From positions 1 to 64,000 of the forward strand of contig JAIYAC010000025.1 in NCBI GenBank assembly GCA_027489245.1: a stretch of 64,000 bases of DNA. The letters run 5' to 3'. Position numbers and translations under genes: made by a program. Shown here one piece after another: positions 53,266-62,228 of this stretch; the stretch's first letter is position 1; each line of letters starts with the position of its first letter. Source of the DNA: Neisseriaceae bacterium. GTDB lineage: Bacteria; Pseudomonadota; Gammaproteobacteria; Burkholderiales; Chromobacteriaceae. The notes beneath the pieces are model-generated. The model was not told where the DNA came from, searched no databases, and saw nothing but the letters and a program-made list of their open reading frames with translations.

Positions 53266-54426
53266 TTAGCGCAGGCTCTCCAGCGCACCATCCTGCAGCA
53301 GGCGGCGGGCGGTGATGACGCGCATGATTTCGTTGGTGCCTTCCAGTATCTGGTGCACGCGGTTGTCGCGCACGTAGCGTTCCAGCGGGTACTCCTTGAT
53401 ATAGCCATAACCGCCAAACAGCTGCAGTGCTTCGTTGGCCACCTTGAAACCGGTATCGGTGGCCAGACGCTTGGCCATGGCGCAGTAGGCGGTGGCGTCC
53501 GGGCTGGCGTTGTCCAGCTGCCAGGCCGCCAGGCGTACCATCTGGCGCGCGGCAATCAGCTCGCAGGCCATGTCGGCCAGGCGGAACTGCACGCTCTGCA
53601 GCTGGGCCAAGGGCTGGCCAAACTGCTGGCGCTCTTGCACGTAGCGGGTGGCCGCCTCCAGTGCGGCTTGTGCCGTGCCGACCGAGCAGGTGGCAATATT
53701 GATGCGGCCGCCGTCCAGCCCCTTCATGGCAAAGGTGAAGCCCTGGCCTTCCTGCCCTAGCAGGTTGGCCGCAGGCACGCGCACGTTGTCGAAGGTGATG
53801 GTGCGCGTGGGCTGGCTGTTCCAGCCCATTTTCTTTTCTTTCTTGCCGTAGTGGATGCCGGGCAGGTCGGCTGGCACCACCAGTGCCGAGATGCCCTTGG
53901 CGCCAGGGCCGCCGGTTCGTGCCATCACCACCAGTACGTCGGTACTGCCGGCGCCGCTGATGAAGGCTTTGCTGCCGTTCAGTATGTAGTGCTCGCCGTC
54001 GCGCTCGGCGCGGGTGCGCAGGTTGGCCGCATCAGACCCGGCGCCTGGCTCGGTCAGGCAGTAGCTGCCAAACTTGTGGCCTGCAGCCAGCGCCGGTGCC
54101 CACGCCGCAGCCACGTCGGGGCGGGCAAAGCTGCCTATCATCCAGCTCACCATATTGTGGATGGTGAGGTAGGCGGTGGTGCTGGTGCAGCCGCCCGACA
54201 GCGCTTCAAAAATGATGGCGGCGTCCAGCCGTGACAGGCCCAGCCCGCCGTATTCGGTGGGGGTGTACAGGCCGCAAAAGCCCATGTCGCCGGCGCGGCG
54301 CAGTACGTCCAGCGGAAAGATTTCCTGCTCGTCCCAGTGCGCGGCATGCGGTGCCAGCTCGCAGCGGGCAAACTCGCGGGCGCTGTCCTGAAAGGCCAGC
54401 TGTTCGTCGCTGAGTGCAAAGTCCAT
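53266..54426 (-). CDS. Acyl-CoA dehydrogenase (probable isobutyryl-CoA dehydrogenase)
   Basis: This FAD enzyme has 386 residues of the short-chain acyl-CoA dehydrogenase family. Motifs are YCLTEPGAGSDAANLRT, LNGSKAFISGAG, RINIATCSVGTAQAALE, the FAD/ETF region QLFGGYGYIKEYPLERYVRDNR and the catalytic Glu in ILEGTNEIMRVI. Context with MmsA, MmsB and the hydrolase points to isobutyryl-CoA as substrate. Two full 12-mer repeat copies lie inside (53762-53773 and 54020-54031), both encoding Ala-Ala-Asn. Confidence 0.9.
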   Translation of the reverse strand: MDFALSDEQLAFQDSAREFARCELAPHAAHWDEQEIFPLDVLRRAGDMGFCGLYTPTEYGGLGLSRLDAAIIFEALSGGCTSTTAYLTIHNMVSWMIGSFARPDVAAAWAPALAAGHKFGSYCLTEPGAGSDAANLRTRAERDGEHYILNGSKAFISGAGSTDVLVVMARTGGPGAKGISALVVPADLPGIHYGKKEKKMGWNSQPTRTITFDNVRVPAANLLGQEGQGFTFAMKGLDGGRINIATCSVGTAQAALEAATRYVQERQQFGQPLAQLQSVQFRLADMACELIAARQMVRLAAWQLDNASPDATAYCAMAKRLATDTGFKVANEALQLFGGYGYIKEYPLERYVRDNRVHQILEGTNEIMRVITARRLLQDGALESLR

Positions 54427-54477
54427 GAAGAATCCTTTGTCGAATGGCCCGGGTTGGTGCGGATAGCTTTGCTACCA

Positions 54478-54543
54478 GCCACGAAACGTACGCCAGGCGA
54501 GGCGGGTCTTGCCCGCTTGGGTGCGTTTCGTGGTTGTCGTGGC
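54478..54543. repeat. CACGAAA inverted repeat, copy 3
   Basis: GCCACGAAACG at the left and CGTTTCGTGGTTGTCGTGGC at the right enclose a GC hairpin (GGCGGG/CCCGC). It fills the gap between the dehydrogenase and mmsA genes. Confidence 0.75.
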
Positions 54544-54553
54544 TAAAACAGGC

Positions 54554-56053
54554 TTATTTCAGCGAAATGGTGGTCTGCACCTTGCCACTGCTGGCCTCGT
54601 CGTCGAACCAGCGGCTGGTGACGGTTTTGGTCTGGGTATAGAACAGCACCACCTGTTTGCCGTAGGGGCCAAGGTCGCCCAGCTTGGAGGCGCGCGAGCC
54701 GGTAAAGCTGAACAGTGGCACCGGCACCGGAATCGGTACGTTGATGCCTACCTGGCCGACGTCGATCTCTTCCTGGAAGCGGCGGGCCGCCGCACCGCTC
54801 TGGGTAAAGATGGCGGTGCCATTACCATTGGGGTTGGCATTGATCAGCTCGATGGCGTCGTCCAGTGTGTCGGCGGCCATCAGGCACAGCACCGGGCCGA
54901 AAATTTCCTGCTCGTACACGCTCATGCCGGGCTTTACACCACTAAAGATGGTGGGGCCGACAAAGTTGCCTGCCGGGTAGCCGGCTACGCTCACATCGCG
55001 GCCATCCAGCGTCAGGGTGGCACCGTCGGCCACACCGCGTTCGATCAGGCCATGAATGCGCTCGCGGGCGCCGCAGCTGATGACCGGGCCCAGGTCGGGG
55101 TTATCGATACCGGCGCCCACGCGCAGGCTTTGCGCCTTGGCCACCAGGTCGGGCAGCCACTGTTGCGCTTCGCCTACCAGAATGGCCACGCTCAGTGCCA
55201 TGCAGCGCTGGCCTGCGGCACCGAAGGCGGCGCCGGTGAGCTGGTTCAGTGCTTGTTCCTTGTTGGCGTCGGGCATCACCACGGCGTGGTTTTTGGCGCC
55301 CATCATGCATTGCACGCGTTTGCCGGCCAGACTGGCGCGGTTGTAGACGTGGGTGCCCACACGGGTGGAGCCGACAAAGCTGATGGCCTTGATGTCCGGG
55401 TGGTCGCACAGGGCGTTCACCACATCCGGCCCGCCGTGTACCACGTTCAGCACGCCTGCCGGTACGCCTGCCTCCAGTGCCAGCTCGACCAGACGCATGG
55501 TGACCAGTGGGTCCTGCTCGGAGGGCTTCAGCACGAAGGTGTTGCCGGTGGCGATGGCCATGGGGAACATCCACAGCGGAATCATGGCCGGGAAGTTGAA
55601 CGGGGTAATGCCTGCGCACACGCCCAGCGGTTGCATCACTGTGTAGGTGTCGACGCTACCGGCCACGTTTTCGGCGTATTCGCCCAGCTGCAGCGTGCCG
55701 ATGTTGGCCGCATGCTCGACGACCTCCAGGCCACGGAAGATATCGCCCTCGGCGTCGGCCAGGGTTTTGCCCTGCTCGGCGGTAAGCAGGGCGGCCAGCT
55801 CTTTCATGTTGTCGCGGATCAGTTGCTGCAGCTTCAGGAAGATGCGGGCGCGGGTGCCGATGGGGGTTTTCTTCCAGCGCTTGAAGGCGGTTTTGCCGGC
55901 AGCAATGGCGGCGGCCACTTCGTCCGCAGTAGCCATCGGTACGCGTGCCAGCACTTCCTGGGTGGCAGGGTTCACGATATCGCGCCATTCGGTGGTGCGG
56001 GATTCGACAAACTCGCCGCCGATGAGCAGCTTGACGGTGGGCAGGTGCGACAT
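54554..56053 (-). CDS. mmsA: Methylmalonate-semialdehyde dehydrogenase (CoA-acylating)
   Basis: The enzyme converts methylmalonate semialdehyde to propionyl-CoA and CO2 with NAD and CoA, the last step of valine degradation. The product is 499 residues of the aldehyde dehydrogenase family: [40 protein letters not shown] and the catalytic Cys in [12 protein letters not shown] near 284. The MIPLWM and [11 protein letters not shown] segments are MmsA hallmarks. It is first gene of the cluster, with a good ribosome-binding site (CAGGAG) and a LiuR-like operator upstream. A repeat copy is at 55703-55712. Confidence 0.94.
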   Translation of the reverse strand: MSHLPTVKLLIGGEFVESRTTEWRDIVNPATQEVLARVPMATADEVAAAIAAGKTAFKRWKKTPIGTRARIFLKLQQLIRDNMKELAALLTAEQGKTLADAEGDIFRGLEVVEHAANIGTLQLGEYAENVAGSVDTYTVMQPLGVCAGITPFNFPAMIPLWMFPMAIATGNTFVLKPSEQDPLVTMRLVELALEAGVPAGVLNVVHGGPDVVNALCDHPDIKAISFVGSTRVGTHVYNRASLAGKRVQCMMGAKNHAVVMPDANKEQALNQLTGAAFGAAGQRCMALSVAILVGEAQQWLPDLVAKAQSLRVGAGIDNPDLGPVISCGARERIHGLIERGVADGATLTLDGRDVSVAGYPAGNFVGPTIFSGVKPGMSVYEQEIFGPVLCLMAADTLDDAIELINANPNGNGTAIFTQSGAAARRFQEEIDVGQVGINVPIPVPVPLFSFTGSRASKLGDLGPYGKQVVLFYTQTKTVTSRWFDDEASSGKVQTTISLK

Positions 56054-56093
56054 GGGTGTTCTCCTGTGGTGGCCGTTTGGGTACGGTTTTAAT

Positions 56094-56114
56094 GTACGTT
56101 AACGTAAACGTCAA
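56094..56114. promoter_or_regulatory. LiuR-like operator upstream of mmsA
   Basis: Overlapping ACGT half-sites occur: ACGTTAACGT (56096-56105) is a perfect palindrome, continued by AAACGTCAA. On the minus strand it reads TTGACGTTTACGTTAACGT. MerR-family LiuR operators in branched-chain amino acid and fatty acid degradation operons are described with this kind of TTnACGTnnACGT core. It lies 41 bases upstream of mmsA. No regulator gene is in the window. Confidence 0.5.
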
Positions 56115-56217
56115 TTGGTATTAAATTAAAGCAAGTGCTTGGTTTTTTCCATCCTGCATGTTGGCCGCACGTGGAAAACACTGTTCTTGTGGCGGTAGTG
56201 GTACAGGCTGGTGTGAT

Positions 56218-56249
56218 GCTAGCGGCCCGGCGAGCATCGGGCCGCTAGC
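56218..56249. repeat. 12-bp perfect inverted repeat
   Basis: GCTAGCGGCCCG (56218-56229) and CGGGCCGCTAGC (56238-56249) enclose eight bases, about 60 bases past the stop of the ligase gene. It is probably a transcription barrier between that gene and mmsA, but lacks a T run. Confidence 0.6.
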
Positions 56250-56310
56250 AACCGTCTGGTATCGGCCCCGATCGGGCAGGGGCCGTGGTTCAGAAGGCTT
56301 GCGCGGGCAA

Positions 56311-57546
56311 CTAGGCCAGGCTGCGTTCGTCGGCAATGATCTTGCCGTCGTTCGGCAAGCTGCCTGGTGCGCACAGGGTCACTGCGCCGCGCAGTTTGGT
56401 GAGCTCGCGCAGCGACGCGGCGATGCTGTCGGCCAGGGCGGCGTCGTGCGGGCCGGGGTGCTCGGCGTGCAGCGTCATGCAGTCCAGGTGGTTGTCTTGC
56501 TGTATCACCAGCCGCACACGGCCAAGCACGGGGTGCCGTGCGGCGACGGCGTGTACCTGCTCGGGGTGCACAAACATGCCTTTGACCTTGGCGCTTTGGT
56601 CGGCGCGGCCCAGCCAGCCCTGGATGCGCACATTGCTGCGTCCGCAGGGTGAAGGGCCGGGCAGGGTGGCGGACAGGTCGCCGGTGGCAAAGCGGATCAG
56701 CGGGTAGGCTGCACTGAAGCTGGTGACGACCACTTCGCCGACCTCGCCATCGGCTACCGGGGTGCCACTACCGGGGCTGACCAGCTCCAGCAAGACGTCT
56801 TCGTCTACTACCATGCCGCCGCCGGGGGCGCTCTCATAGGCGATCAAGCCCAGGTCGGCGGTGGCGTAGCACTGGTACACGGTAATGCCGCGCCCGGCAA
56901 ACCAGCTGCGCAGGCTGGCGGGTAGCGCCTCGCCGCTGACCAGCGCTTTGCCTAGCTGGGGCAGGGCGATGCCTAGCTCGTCGGCTTTTTCCAGGATCAG
57001 TTTCAGGAACGATGGCGTGCCGGTGTAGCCGCTGGCGCCCAGGTCACGCATGGCCTGCACTTGCAGCTCGGTTTGCCCGGTGCCGCCGGGAAACACGGCG
57101 CAGCCCAGTGCGCGGGCGCCGGCGTCCATCATCCAGCCGCCAGGGGTGAAGTGGTAGGAAAACCCATTATGCACCACATCGCCCGGGCGGAAACCGGCGG
57201 CGTACAGGGCGCGGCTCATGCGCCAGCTGTCGGCCTCGTGGCCTTGCGGTTCGTACAGTGGCCCGGGGGAGGCAAACAGTCGCGCGGCCTGGCCGGGCTG
57301 CATGGCGGCAAAACCCCCAAATGGCGGGCTGGCCTGCTGCGCGGCCAGTAGCGCGGACTTGCGCGTAAGCGGCAAGGTGGCCAGCGCCGCCAGGCTGGTG
57401 ATGCGCTGGCAGTCAATACCGGCCAGCAGGCTGGCGTAGGCCGGGCTGTGTGTTTTGGCGTGGGCTAGCTGTGCTGGCAGCCGCGCCAGCAGTGCGGCCA
57501 ACCTTTCGCTGTGCGGGCGGGTTTCCAGGGCGTCGAGGTGGGGCAT
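56311..57546 (-). CDS. Phenylacetate-CoA-ligase-like AMP-binding protein
   Basis: The product has 411 residues of the PaaK branch of adenylate-forming enzymes. Motifs are LPLTRKSALL, a stretch FASPGPLYEP where PaaK has its SSGTTG-type loop (here altered), GCAVFPGGTGQTELQ, GYTGTPSFLKLIL, VSGEALPASLR and YPLIRFATGDLS, with a C-terminal subdomain containing VKGMFVHPEQV. The changed phosphate loop raises doubt about ATP use, although this is common in the transporter-linked subgroup. It follows the second ABC transporter cluster and probably activates the imported acid. A full 12-mer repeat copy lies near its N-terminus (57493-57504). Confidence 0.8.
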   Translation of the reverse strand: MPHLDALETRPHSERLAALLARLPAQLAHAKTHSPAYASLLAGIDCQRITSLAALATLPLTRKSALLAAQQASPPFGGFAAMQPGQAARLFASPGPLYEPQGHEADSWRMSRALYAAGFRPGDVVHNGFSYHFTPGGWMMDAGARALGCAVFPGGTGQTELQVQAMRDLGASGYTGTPSFLKLILEKADELGIALPQLGKALVSGEALPASLRSWFAGRGITVYQCYATADLGLIAYESAPGGGMVVDEDVLLELVSPGSGTPVADGEVGEVVVTSFSAAYPLIRFATGDLSATLPGPSPCGRSNVRIQGWLGRADQSAKVKGMFVHPEQVHAVAARHPVLGRVRLVIQQDNHLDCMTLHAEHPGPHDAALADSIAASLRELTKLRGAVTLCAPGSLPNDGKIIADERSLA

Positions 57547-57872
57547 GGCGGCGGTTTCCTTGTTGTTGGAGGGGGGCGGTCACGGAAGCGGTTTTCGCCA
57601 CGAATCCCACGACAGAACACGAACCATCACCAAGCCCTGTCGTGCGAAGGCCGCGTGATACACGGCATGCGTGGGCCAGAACGACACGGCGTCAGGGCGG
57701 CGCTGCATGAAGCTGCGCCGCTTGAGGCCATGTCGGGTGCGACAGGCAGCACGAACGGAATCAGGCACCTTGTCGCTTGGCCCTGCTTGTCAACGTGTGC
57801 TGGCGAGGCGCGCATGGCTTACTTGGCTTGCAGCGCCTGTTTTCGTGTTTTTCGTGAGTTTCGTGGCAAAAA
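57547..57872. other. Gap between livF-like and PaaK-like genes
   Basis: This stretch of 326 bases is filled almost entirely by the fourth CACGAAA inverted repeat and the sequence between its arms. Open frames on both strands have no family resemblance. No promoter is evident, so the PaaK-like gene may be read from the transporter operon. Confidence 0.55.
57597..57867. repeat. CACGAAA inverted repeat, copy 4 (long spacer)
   Basis: GCCACGAATCCCACGACAG with a further ACACGAAC (57597-57624) faces TTTTCGTGTTTTTCGTG and TTTCGTGGC (57839-57867). The 215-base spacer itself contains scattered CACG/CGTG words and may be a nested older copy. Confidence 0.65.
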
Positions 57873-58691
57873 TCACGCTAGCCAGCGTTTGCGGCGGCGG
57901 TAGTGTTTGACGTCGCGGAAGCTCTTGCGGCCTTCGCCGCCCAGGCCCAGGTAGAACTCTTTCACGTCTTCGTTGCTGCGTAGCTCTTCGGCGCTACCGT
58001 CCATCACCACGCGGCCGTTTTCCAGGATGTAACCGTAGTGGGCGTATTTCAGCGCCACATTGGTGTTCTGTTCGGCCAGCAGAAAGCTGACGCCTTCTTT
58101 TTCGTTGAGCTCGCGCACGATCTCGAAAATCTCTTCCACAATCTGCGGCGCCAGCCCCATGGAGGGCTCGTCCAGCAGAATCATGCGCGGGTCGGCCATC
58201 ATGGCGCGGCCGATGGCCACCATTTGCTGTTCACCGCCGCTGGTGTAGCCGGCCTGGCTCTGGCGGCGGGTTTTCAGGCGCGGGAAGTAGTGGTAGATGC
58301 GCTCTAGCGCCAGCTTGATGTCACTGCGGCTGATGGCGCGGGTGTAGGCGCCGGTCAGCAGGTTTTCTTCCACGGTGAGGTGGCCAAAGCAGTGGCGGCC
58401 TTCCATCACCTGTACCACGCCCTGGCGTACCAGCTGGTCGGGTGTCAGCGCATCGATACGTTGGCCGCGAAACGCGATGCTGCCTTTGGTGATGTCGCCG
58501 CGCTCGGAGCGCAGCAGGGTGGAAATGGCTTTCAGGGTGGTGCTTTTGCCGGCGCCGTTGGCGCCCAGCAGGGCCACGATCTGGCCTTCCGGTACGTCTA
58601 GCGATACGCCTTTGAGCACCAGAATCACGTGGTTGTAGATGACTTCGATATTGTTGACCGACAGCAGGTAAGGGCTAGGCGTAGCGTGCAT
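57873..58691 (-). CDS. Branched-chain-type ABC transporter ATPase (LivF-like)
   Basis: This ATPase has 272 residues: Walker A GANGAGKST, VMEGRHCFGHLTVEENL, signature TSGGEQQMVAIGRAM, Walker B MILLDEPSMGLAP and LLAEQNTNVAL. It is longer than LivF at the C-terminus by a basic tail (FRDVKHYRRRKRW), a feature of the subgroup encoded with acyl-CoA ligases. It is downstream of the binding-protein gene in the second transporter cluster. Confidence 0.9.
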   Translation of the reverse strand: MHATPSPYLLSVNNIEVIYNHVILVLKGVSLDVPEGQIVALLGANGAGKSTTLKAISTLLRSERGDITKGSIAFRGQRIDALTPDQLVRQGVVQVMEGRHCFGHLTVEENLLTGAYTRAISRSDIKLALERIYHYFPRLKTRRQSQAGYTSGGEQQMVAIGRAMMADPRMILLDEPSMGLAPQIVEEIFEIVRELNEKEGVSFLLAEQNTNVALKYAHYGYILENGRVVMDGSAEELRSNEDVKEFYLGLGGEGRKSFRDVKHYRRRKRWLA

Positions 58692-58747
58692 GGCATGGCT
58701 CCGTCCGTGGCCGGGGCGGGGTGCCCCGGCCGGGTTGTGTGCAGTGT

Positions 58748-60055
58748 TTATTTCTCGGCGTTGCAGTCGCGCAGGGTGATGCCTTTTTCCTGCACGTATT
58801 TTTCAACCGAAGCCTTGATCAGCGGCAGGGTGACGCTGGTGTCGGCCTTGATCCAGCCCGATACCGGCTTCCAGTCCTTGCCGTCCCATTGCATGAAGCG
58901 GGTGTAGCCGCTGCCTTCGTGGTTCTGGCAGCTGGTGCGCACCTGCGGGAACATGTCGGTTACGCCCAGCGCCTGCTGGCGTTTGGCATCGATATTGATG
59001 TTTTCCATGCCCCAGCGGATCTGGTCGCCGGTCAGGGTCTTGGCACCGTATTTCTTTTGCGCGGCACGAATGGCTTCTACCATCAGGATGCCGCTGACCA
59101 CGCCACGGTTATAGTTGACGGTACCCATATAGCCTTTGTCCGACAGGTTGCCCTTGCCGGCGCCGTACACGACTTTTTCGATGTCCTGAATCAGCGGGAA
59201 CTGCTTGCCGTCCAGCGCGAAGCTGCCAGCGATATAGCCCTTGGCGGCCTCGCCGGCGGCGATGGCGTCTTCTTCCGAGCCGCCCCACCAGTTGGACACG
59301 ATCTGTTCACGCGGGTAGCCCACCTTCTGTGCCGATTTCAGGGCTGCCGGTGTCATCACGCCCCAGCTGCGCAGTACCACAAAGTCTGGCCGTTCGCGGC
59401 GAATGTCCAGCCACTGCGATTGTTGCTCGGTGCCGGGGGCCGGTACCTCGATGTGCTTCAGCTCGAAACCGTGCTTGGCGGCCATGGCATCCAGTACCGC
59501 AATGGTTTCCTTGCCGTAGGCCGAGCCGTGGTACAGGTTCACGATCTTCTTGCCGCGCAGTTTGTCCATGCCGCCCAGGCGCTGGCCGATAAACTGGATC
59601 TTGGCGGTGGCCTGGCTCCAGTAGCTGGTAATCAGCGGGAAGGTGTATTTGAAGGCGCGGCCATCCTGCGCGTCGGCGCGGCCAAAGCCCATGGTCATCA
59701 GCGGGATCTTGTCTTTGTCGGCGCGATCCATCACGGCGTAGGTAATGCCGGTGGACATGAAGTTGAAGGCACTGGCCCCGCCGTTTTTGGCTTTCAGGCG
59801 TTCGTAGCACTCTACGCCGCGGTCGTTCTTGTATTCGGTTTCACACTCTTCGTAGGTCAGCTTCACCCCGCCCACGCCGCCTTCTTTCATGTTGACGTAG
59901 TTCAGGTAGTCGATCATGCCGCCGTAAAACTTGGCGCCGCCGGAGGCGTAGGGGCCGACGCGGTAGCTGGGAATCGGGATGAACTGGTCGGCTGCCAGAG
60001 CGCTACCGGCGATGGTGGCCAGTACCAGGGATGCGGCGATGACGGTCTGTTTCAT
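58748..60055 (-). CDS. ABC transporter substrate-binding protein (branched-chain type)
   Basis: This periplasmic binding protein of the LivJ/LivK superfamily has 435 residues. A signal peptide (MKQTVIAASLVLATIAGSALA) ends before ADQF. Mature-domain features are YGGMIDYLNYVN, ECYERLK, FGRADAQDGRAFKYTFPL, YHGSAYGKETI and SNWWGGSEEDA; cysteines at both ends suggest disulfides. Start ATG 60055 follows GGAGAGAG. The subgroup is larger than classical LivK and its ligand is not clear. Linked ligases suggest an organic acid, perhaps aromatic or fatty, rather than an amino acid. Confidence 0.88.
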   Translation of the reverse strand: MKQTVIAASLVLATIAGSALAADQFIPIPSYRVGPYASGGAKFYGGMIDYLNYVNMKEGGVGGVKLTYEECETEYKNDRGVECYERLKAKNGGASAFNFMSTGITYAVMDRADKDKIPLMTMGFGRADAQDGRAFKYTFPLITSYWSQATAKIQFIGQRLGGMDKLRGKKIVNLYHGSAYGKETIAVLDAMAAKHGFELKHIEVPAPGTEQQSQWLDIRRERPDFVVLRSWGVMTPAALKSAQKVGYPREQIVSNWWGGSEEDAIAAGEAAKGYIAGSFALDGKQFPLIQDIEKVVYGAGKGNLSDKGYMGTVNYNRGVVSGILMVEAIRAAQKKYGAKTLTGDQIRWGMENINIDAKRQQALGVTDMFPQVRTSCQNHEGSGYTRFMQWDGKDWKPVSGWIKADTSVTLPLIKASVEKYVQEKGITLRDCNAEK

Positions 60056-60163
60056 GGTTCTCTCTCCAGGTCTTGTTGTGTTGCTGCGTAGTAGCTGGCT
60101 TGCGGCCAACCTTTGTAATCCGGTTTGCCGCCCCGCCTGCGGCGAGGGCGGCCGGGGGGTCGC

Positions 60164-61228
60164 TCAGTGCGGGAACGGCCAGACGCGCAGTTTTTCCTTG
60201 CTGATTTGCCACAGCCGCGCCAGGCCGTGCGGCTCGACGATCAGGAAGAAAATGATCAGGCCGCCGAACAACATCATTTCCAGGTTGGCCAGAAACTGTG
60301 TGCTGATGGCACCGTGAAATACCTGGCCGATGAGGTTCAGGCCGATGGGCAGCAGCACGATGAAGGCGGCCCCCAGGAACGACCCCAGAATGCTGCCCAC
60401 GCCACCGATGATGATCATGAACAGAATCTGGAAAGACCGATGCAGGTCGAAGGCCTGGGCATCCACCGTGCCCAGCAGCACAAAGGCGTACAGCGCGCCG
60501 GCCACACCGCAGTAGAACGAGCTGATGGCAAAGGCCAGCAGCTTGGTGCGCAGCATGGGGATGCCGATCACTTCGGCGGCCACATCCATATCGCGCACGG
60601 CCATCCAGGCGCGGCCGATGCTGGCGCGGGCCATATTCTTGGCAGCCAGGGCCATGAAGGCCACGATGGACAGCGTCAGCAGGTATTTGCTGGCCGGGCT
60701 GTCGATGGGGTAGCCAAAGATCTGCATGGCCGGTGCGCTGATCACGCCAGAGCTGCTGTTATTGCTGAACCAGCCGAACTTGGTGAACACCCATTCGATG
60801 AAGAACTGTGCGGCCAGGGTGGCCACGGCCAGGTAAAAGCCCTTGATGCGCAGCGATGGCAAACCAAAGGCCACGCCCACCAGTGCCGCGCACAAGCCGC
60901 CCAGAAACAGCGCCACCAGCAAAGGCATGCCGGGCAGGCGCACCATGAAGTTGTAAGTGGCAAAGGCCCCTACCGCCATGAACGCCGCCGAGCCCAGCGA
61001 CAGCTGGCCCGCGTAGCCGGTGAGGATGTTCAGCCCCAACGCGGCCAGTGACAGGATCAGGAAGGGGATGAGGATGCCGGATAGCAGGTAGTCGCTGGCC
61101 AGGCCCGGAATAGCCACAAAAGACAAGGCCAGCAGGGCGGCGATGAACACCCGGTCCTGTGCGATGGTAAAGATGGCAGAGTCTGCCGCGTAGCTGCTCT
61201 TGAACTGCCCCGATTCACGGTAGAACAT
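60164..61228 (-). CDS. Branched-chain-type ABC transporter permease (LivM-like)
   Basis: This inner-membrane permease has 354 residues and about nine hydrophobic segments. Motifs are LNILTGYAGQLSLGSAAFMAVGAY-like sequence, IKGFYLAVATLAAQFF, GRAWMAVRDMDVAAEVIG and IIIGGVGSILGSFLGA. It lies three bases after the LivH-like gene, clearly co-transcribed. The gap of about 110 bases to the binding-protein gene holds a full 12-mer repeat copy (60101-60112) and a GC hairpin. Confidence 0.9.
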   Translation of the reverse strand: MFYRESGQFKSSYAADSAIFTIAQDRVFIAALLALSFVAIPGLASDYLLSGILIPFLILSLAALGLNILTGYAGQLSLGSAAFMAVGAFATYNFMVRLPGMPLLVALFLGGLCAALVGVAFGLPSLRIKGFYLAVATLAAQFFIEWVFTKFGWFSNNSSSGVISAPAMQIFGYPIDSPASKYLLTLSIVAFMALAAKNMARASIGRAWMAVRDMDVAAEVIGIPMLRTKLLAFAISSFYCGVAGALYAFVLLGTVDAQAFDLHRSFQILFMIIIGGVGSILGSFLGAAFIVLLPIGLNLIGQVFHGAISTQFLANLEMMLFGGLIIFFLIVEPHGLARLWQISKEKLRVWPFPH

Positions 61229-61231
61229 GGT

Positions 61232-62119
61232 TTACACCCTCTCGATGTGTTTTTCGCCGAACAGGCCTTCCGGGCGCACCAGCAGGAACAGCAATGCCAG
61301 CATGTACGGGAACCAGTTTTCGATGCCGCCAGACAGGAACGGCCCCAGATAGACCTCGGCCAGCTTCTCGCCCGCCCCGATGATCAGGCCGCCGACAATG
61401 GCACCCGGTACCGAGGTAAAACCGCCCAGAATCAGCACCGGCAGCGCCTTCAGGACCACCAGGGTCAGCGCAAACTGCACCCCCAGGCGCGAGCCCCACA
61501 GCAGGCCGGCCACCAGCGCCACAAAGCCCGCCACCCCCCACACGATGGCCCAGATGTGCTTGAGGGGAATACCCACCGACATGGCCGCCTGGTGGTCGTC
61601 TGCCACAGCGCGTAGCGCCCGGCCCAGCTTGGTTTTGCTGAAGAACAGCGCCAGCGTGGCGACCAGGGTGCCGCACACCGCAGCGGCAAACAGGTCGAAC
61701 TTGGAAATGAACACGCCGCCTACATCAAACGGCTCATCGGCAATGCCCAGCTCCAGGCCGTGCACGTCGGTACCCCATACCATTTGCGCCAGGCCCTCCA
61801 GAAAGAAGGACAGCCCGATGGTGGCCATGAACAGGGTAATGGGCGGCTGGTTCACCAGCGGGCGCAGCACCACCCGTTCAATGCCTACGCCCAGCAGTAC
61901 CATCAGCACCAGGGTCAGCAGCAGGGCCAGCCAGAACGGCACCCCCATGGCCTGGATCGACACAAAAGACAGCGCGGCAAACAGCACCATCGCACCCTGG
62001 GCAAAGTTGAATACACCGGACGCCTTGTAAATCAGTACAAAACCCAGCGCCACCAGTGAATACATCACACCGGCGAGCAGGCCGCCCACCAGCACCTCCA
62101 GAAAAAACTGCCATTCCAT
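61232..62119 (-). CDS. Branched-chain-type ABC transporter permease (LivH-like)
   Basis: This inner-membrane permease has 295 residues and about eight hydrophobic segments. Motifs are GGLLAGVMYSLVALGFVLIYKAS, FNFAQGAMV, GRALRAVADDHQAAMSVGI and LILGGFTSVPGAIVGG. Separated by 109 bases from the LivG-like gene, with a full 12-mer repeat copy (62139-62150) just upstream of its start. Confidence 0.9.
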   Translation of the reverse strand: MEWQFFLEVLVGGLLAGVMYSLVALGFVLIYKASGVFNFAQGAMVLFAALSFVSIQAMGVPFWLALLLTLVLMVLLGVGIERVVLRPLVNQPPITLFMATIGLSFFLEGLAQMVWGTDVHGLELGIADEPFDVGGVFISKFDLFAAAVCGTLVATLALFFSKTKLGRALRAVADDHQAAMSVGIPLKHIWAIVWGVAGFVALVAGLLWGSRLGVQFALTLVVLKALPVLILGGFTSVPGAIVGGLIIGAGEKLAEVYLGPFLSGGIENWFPYMLALLFLLVRPEGLFGEKHIERV

Positions 62120-62228
62120 GACTTGCTCCTTTCATGCTTGCGGCCAACCTTTCATGCCCTTGTTCTTGCTGCAGGCAAGGCGAGGGCGTCCGTGCCGCGC
62201 GGGCACGGGCAGGCTGCAAGCGGTGGGG

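Larger units (their letters stand above)
56054..56310. other. Control region of the valine cluster
   Basis: This stretch of 257 bases holds the LiuR-like operator near the mmsA start, a repeat copy (56160-56169), and a 12-bp perfect inverted repeat around 56218-56249. No gene seen. Confidence 0.55.

Noticed and set aside
57511..57910. Open frames in the gap before the LivF-like gene
   Set aside because: They translate the CACGAAA repeats and have no family similarity.
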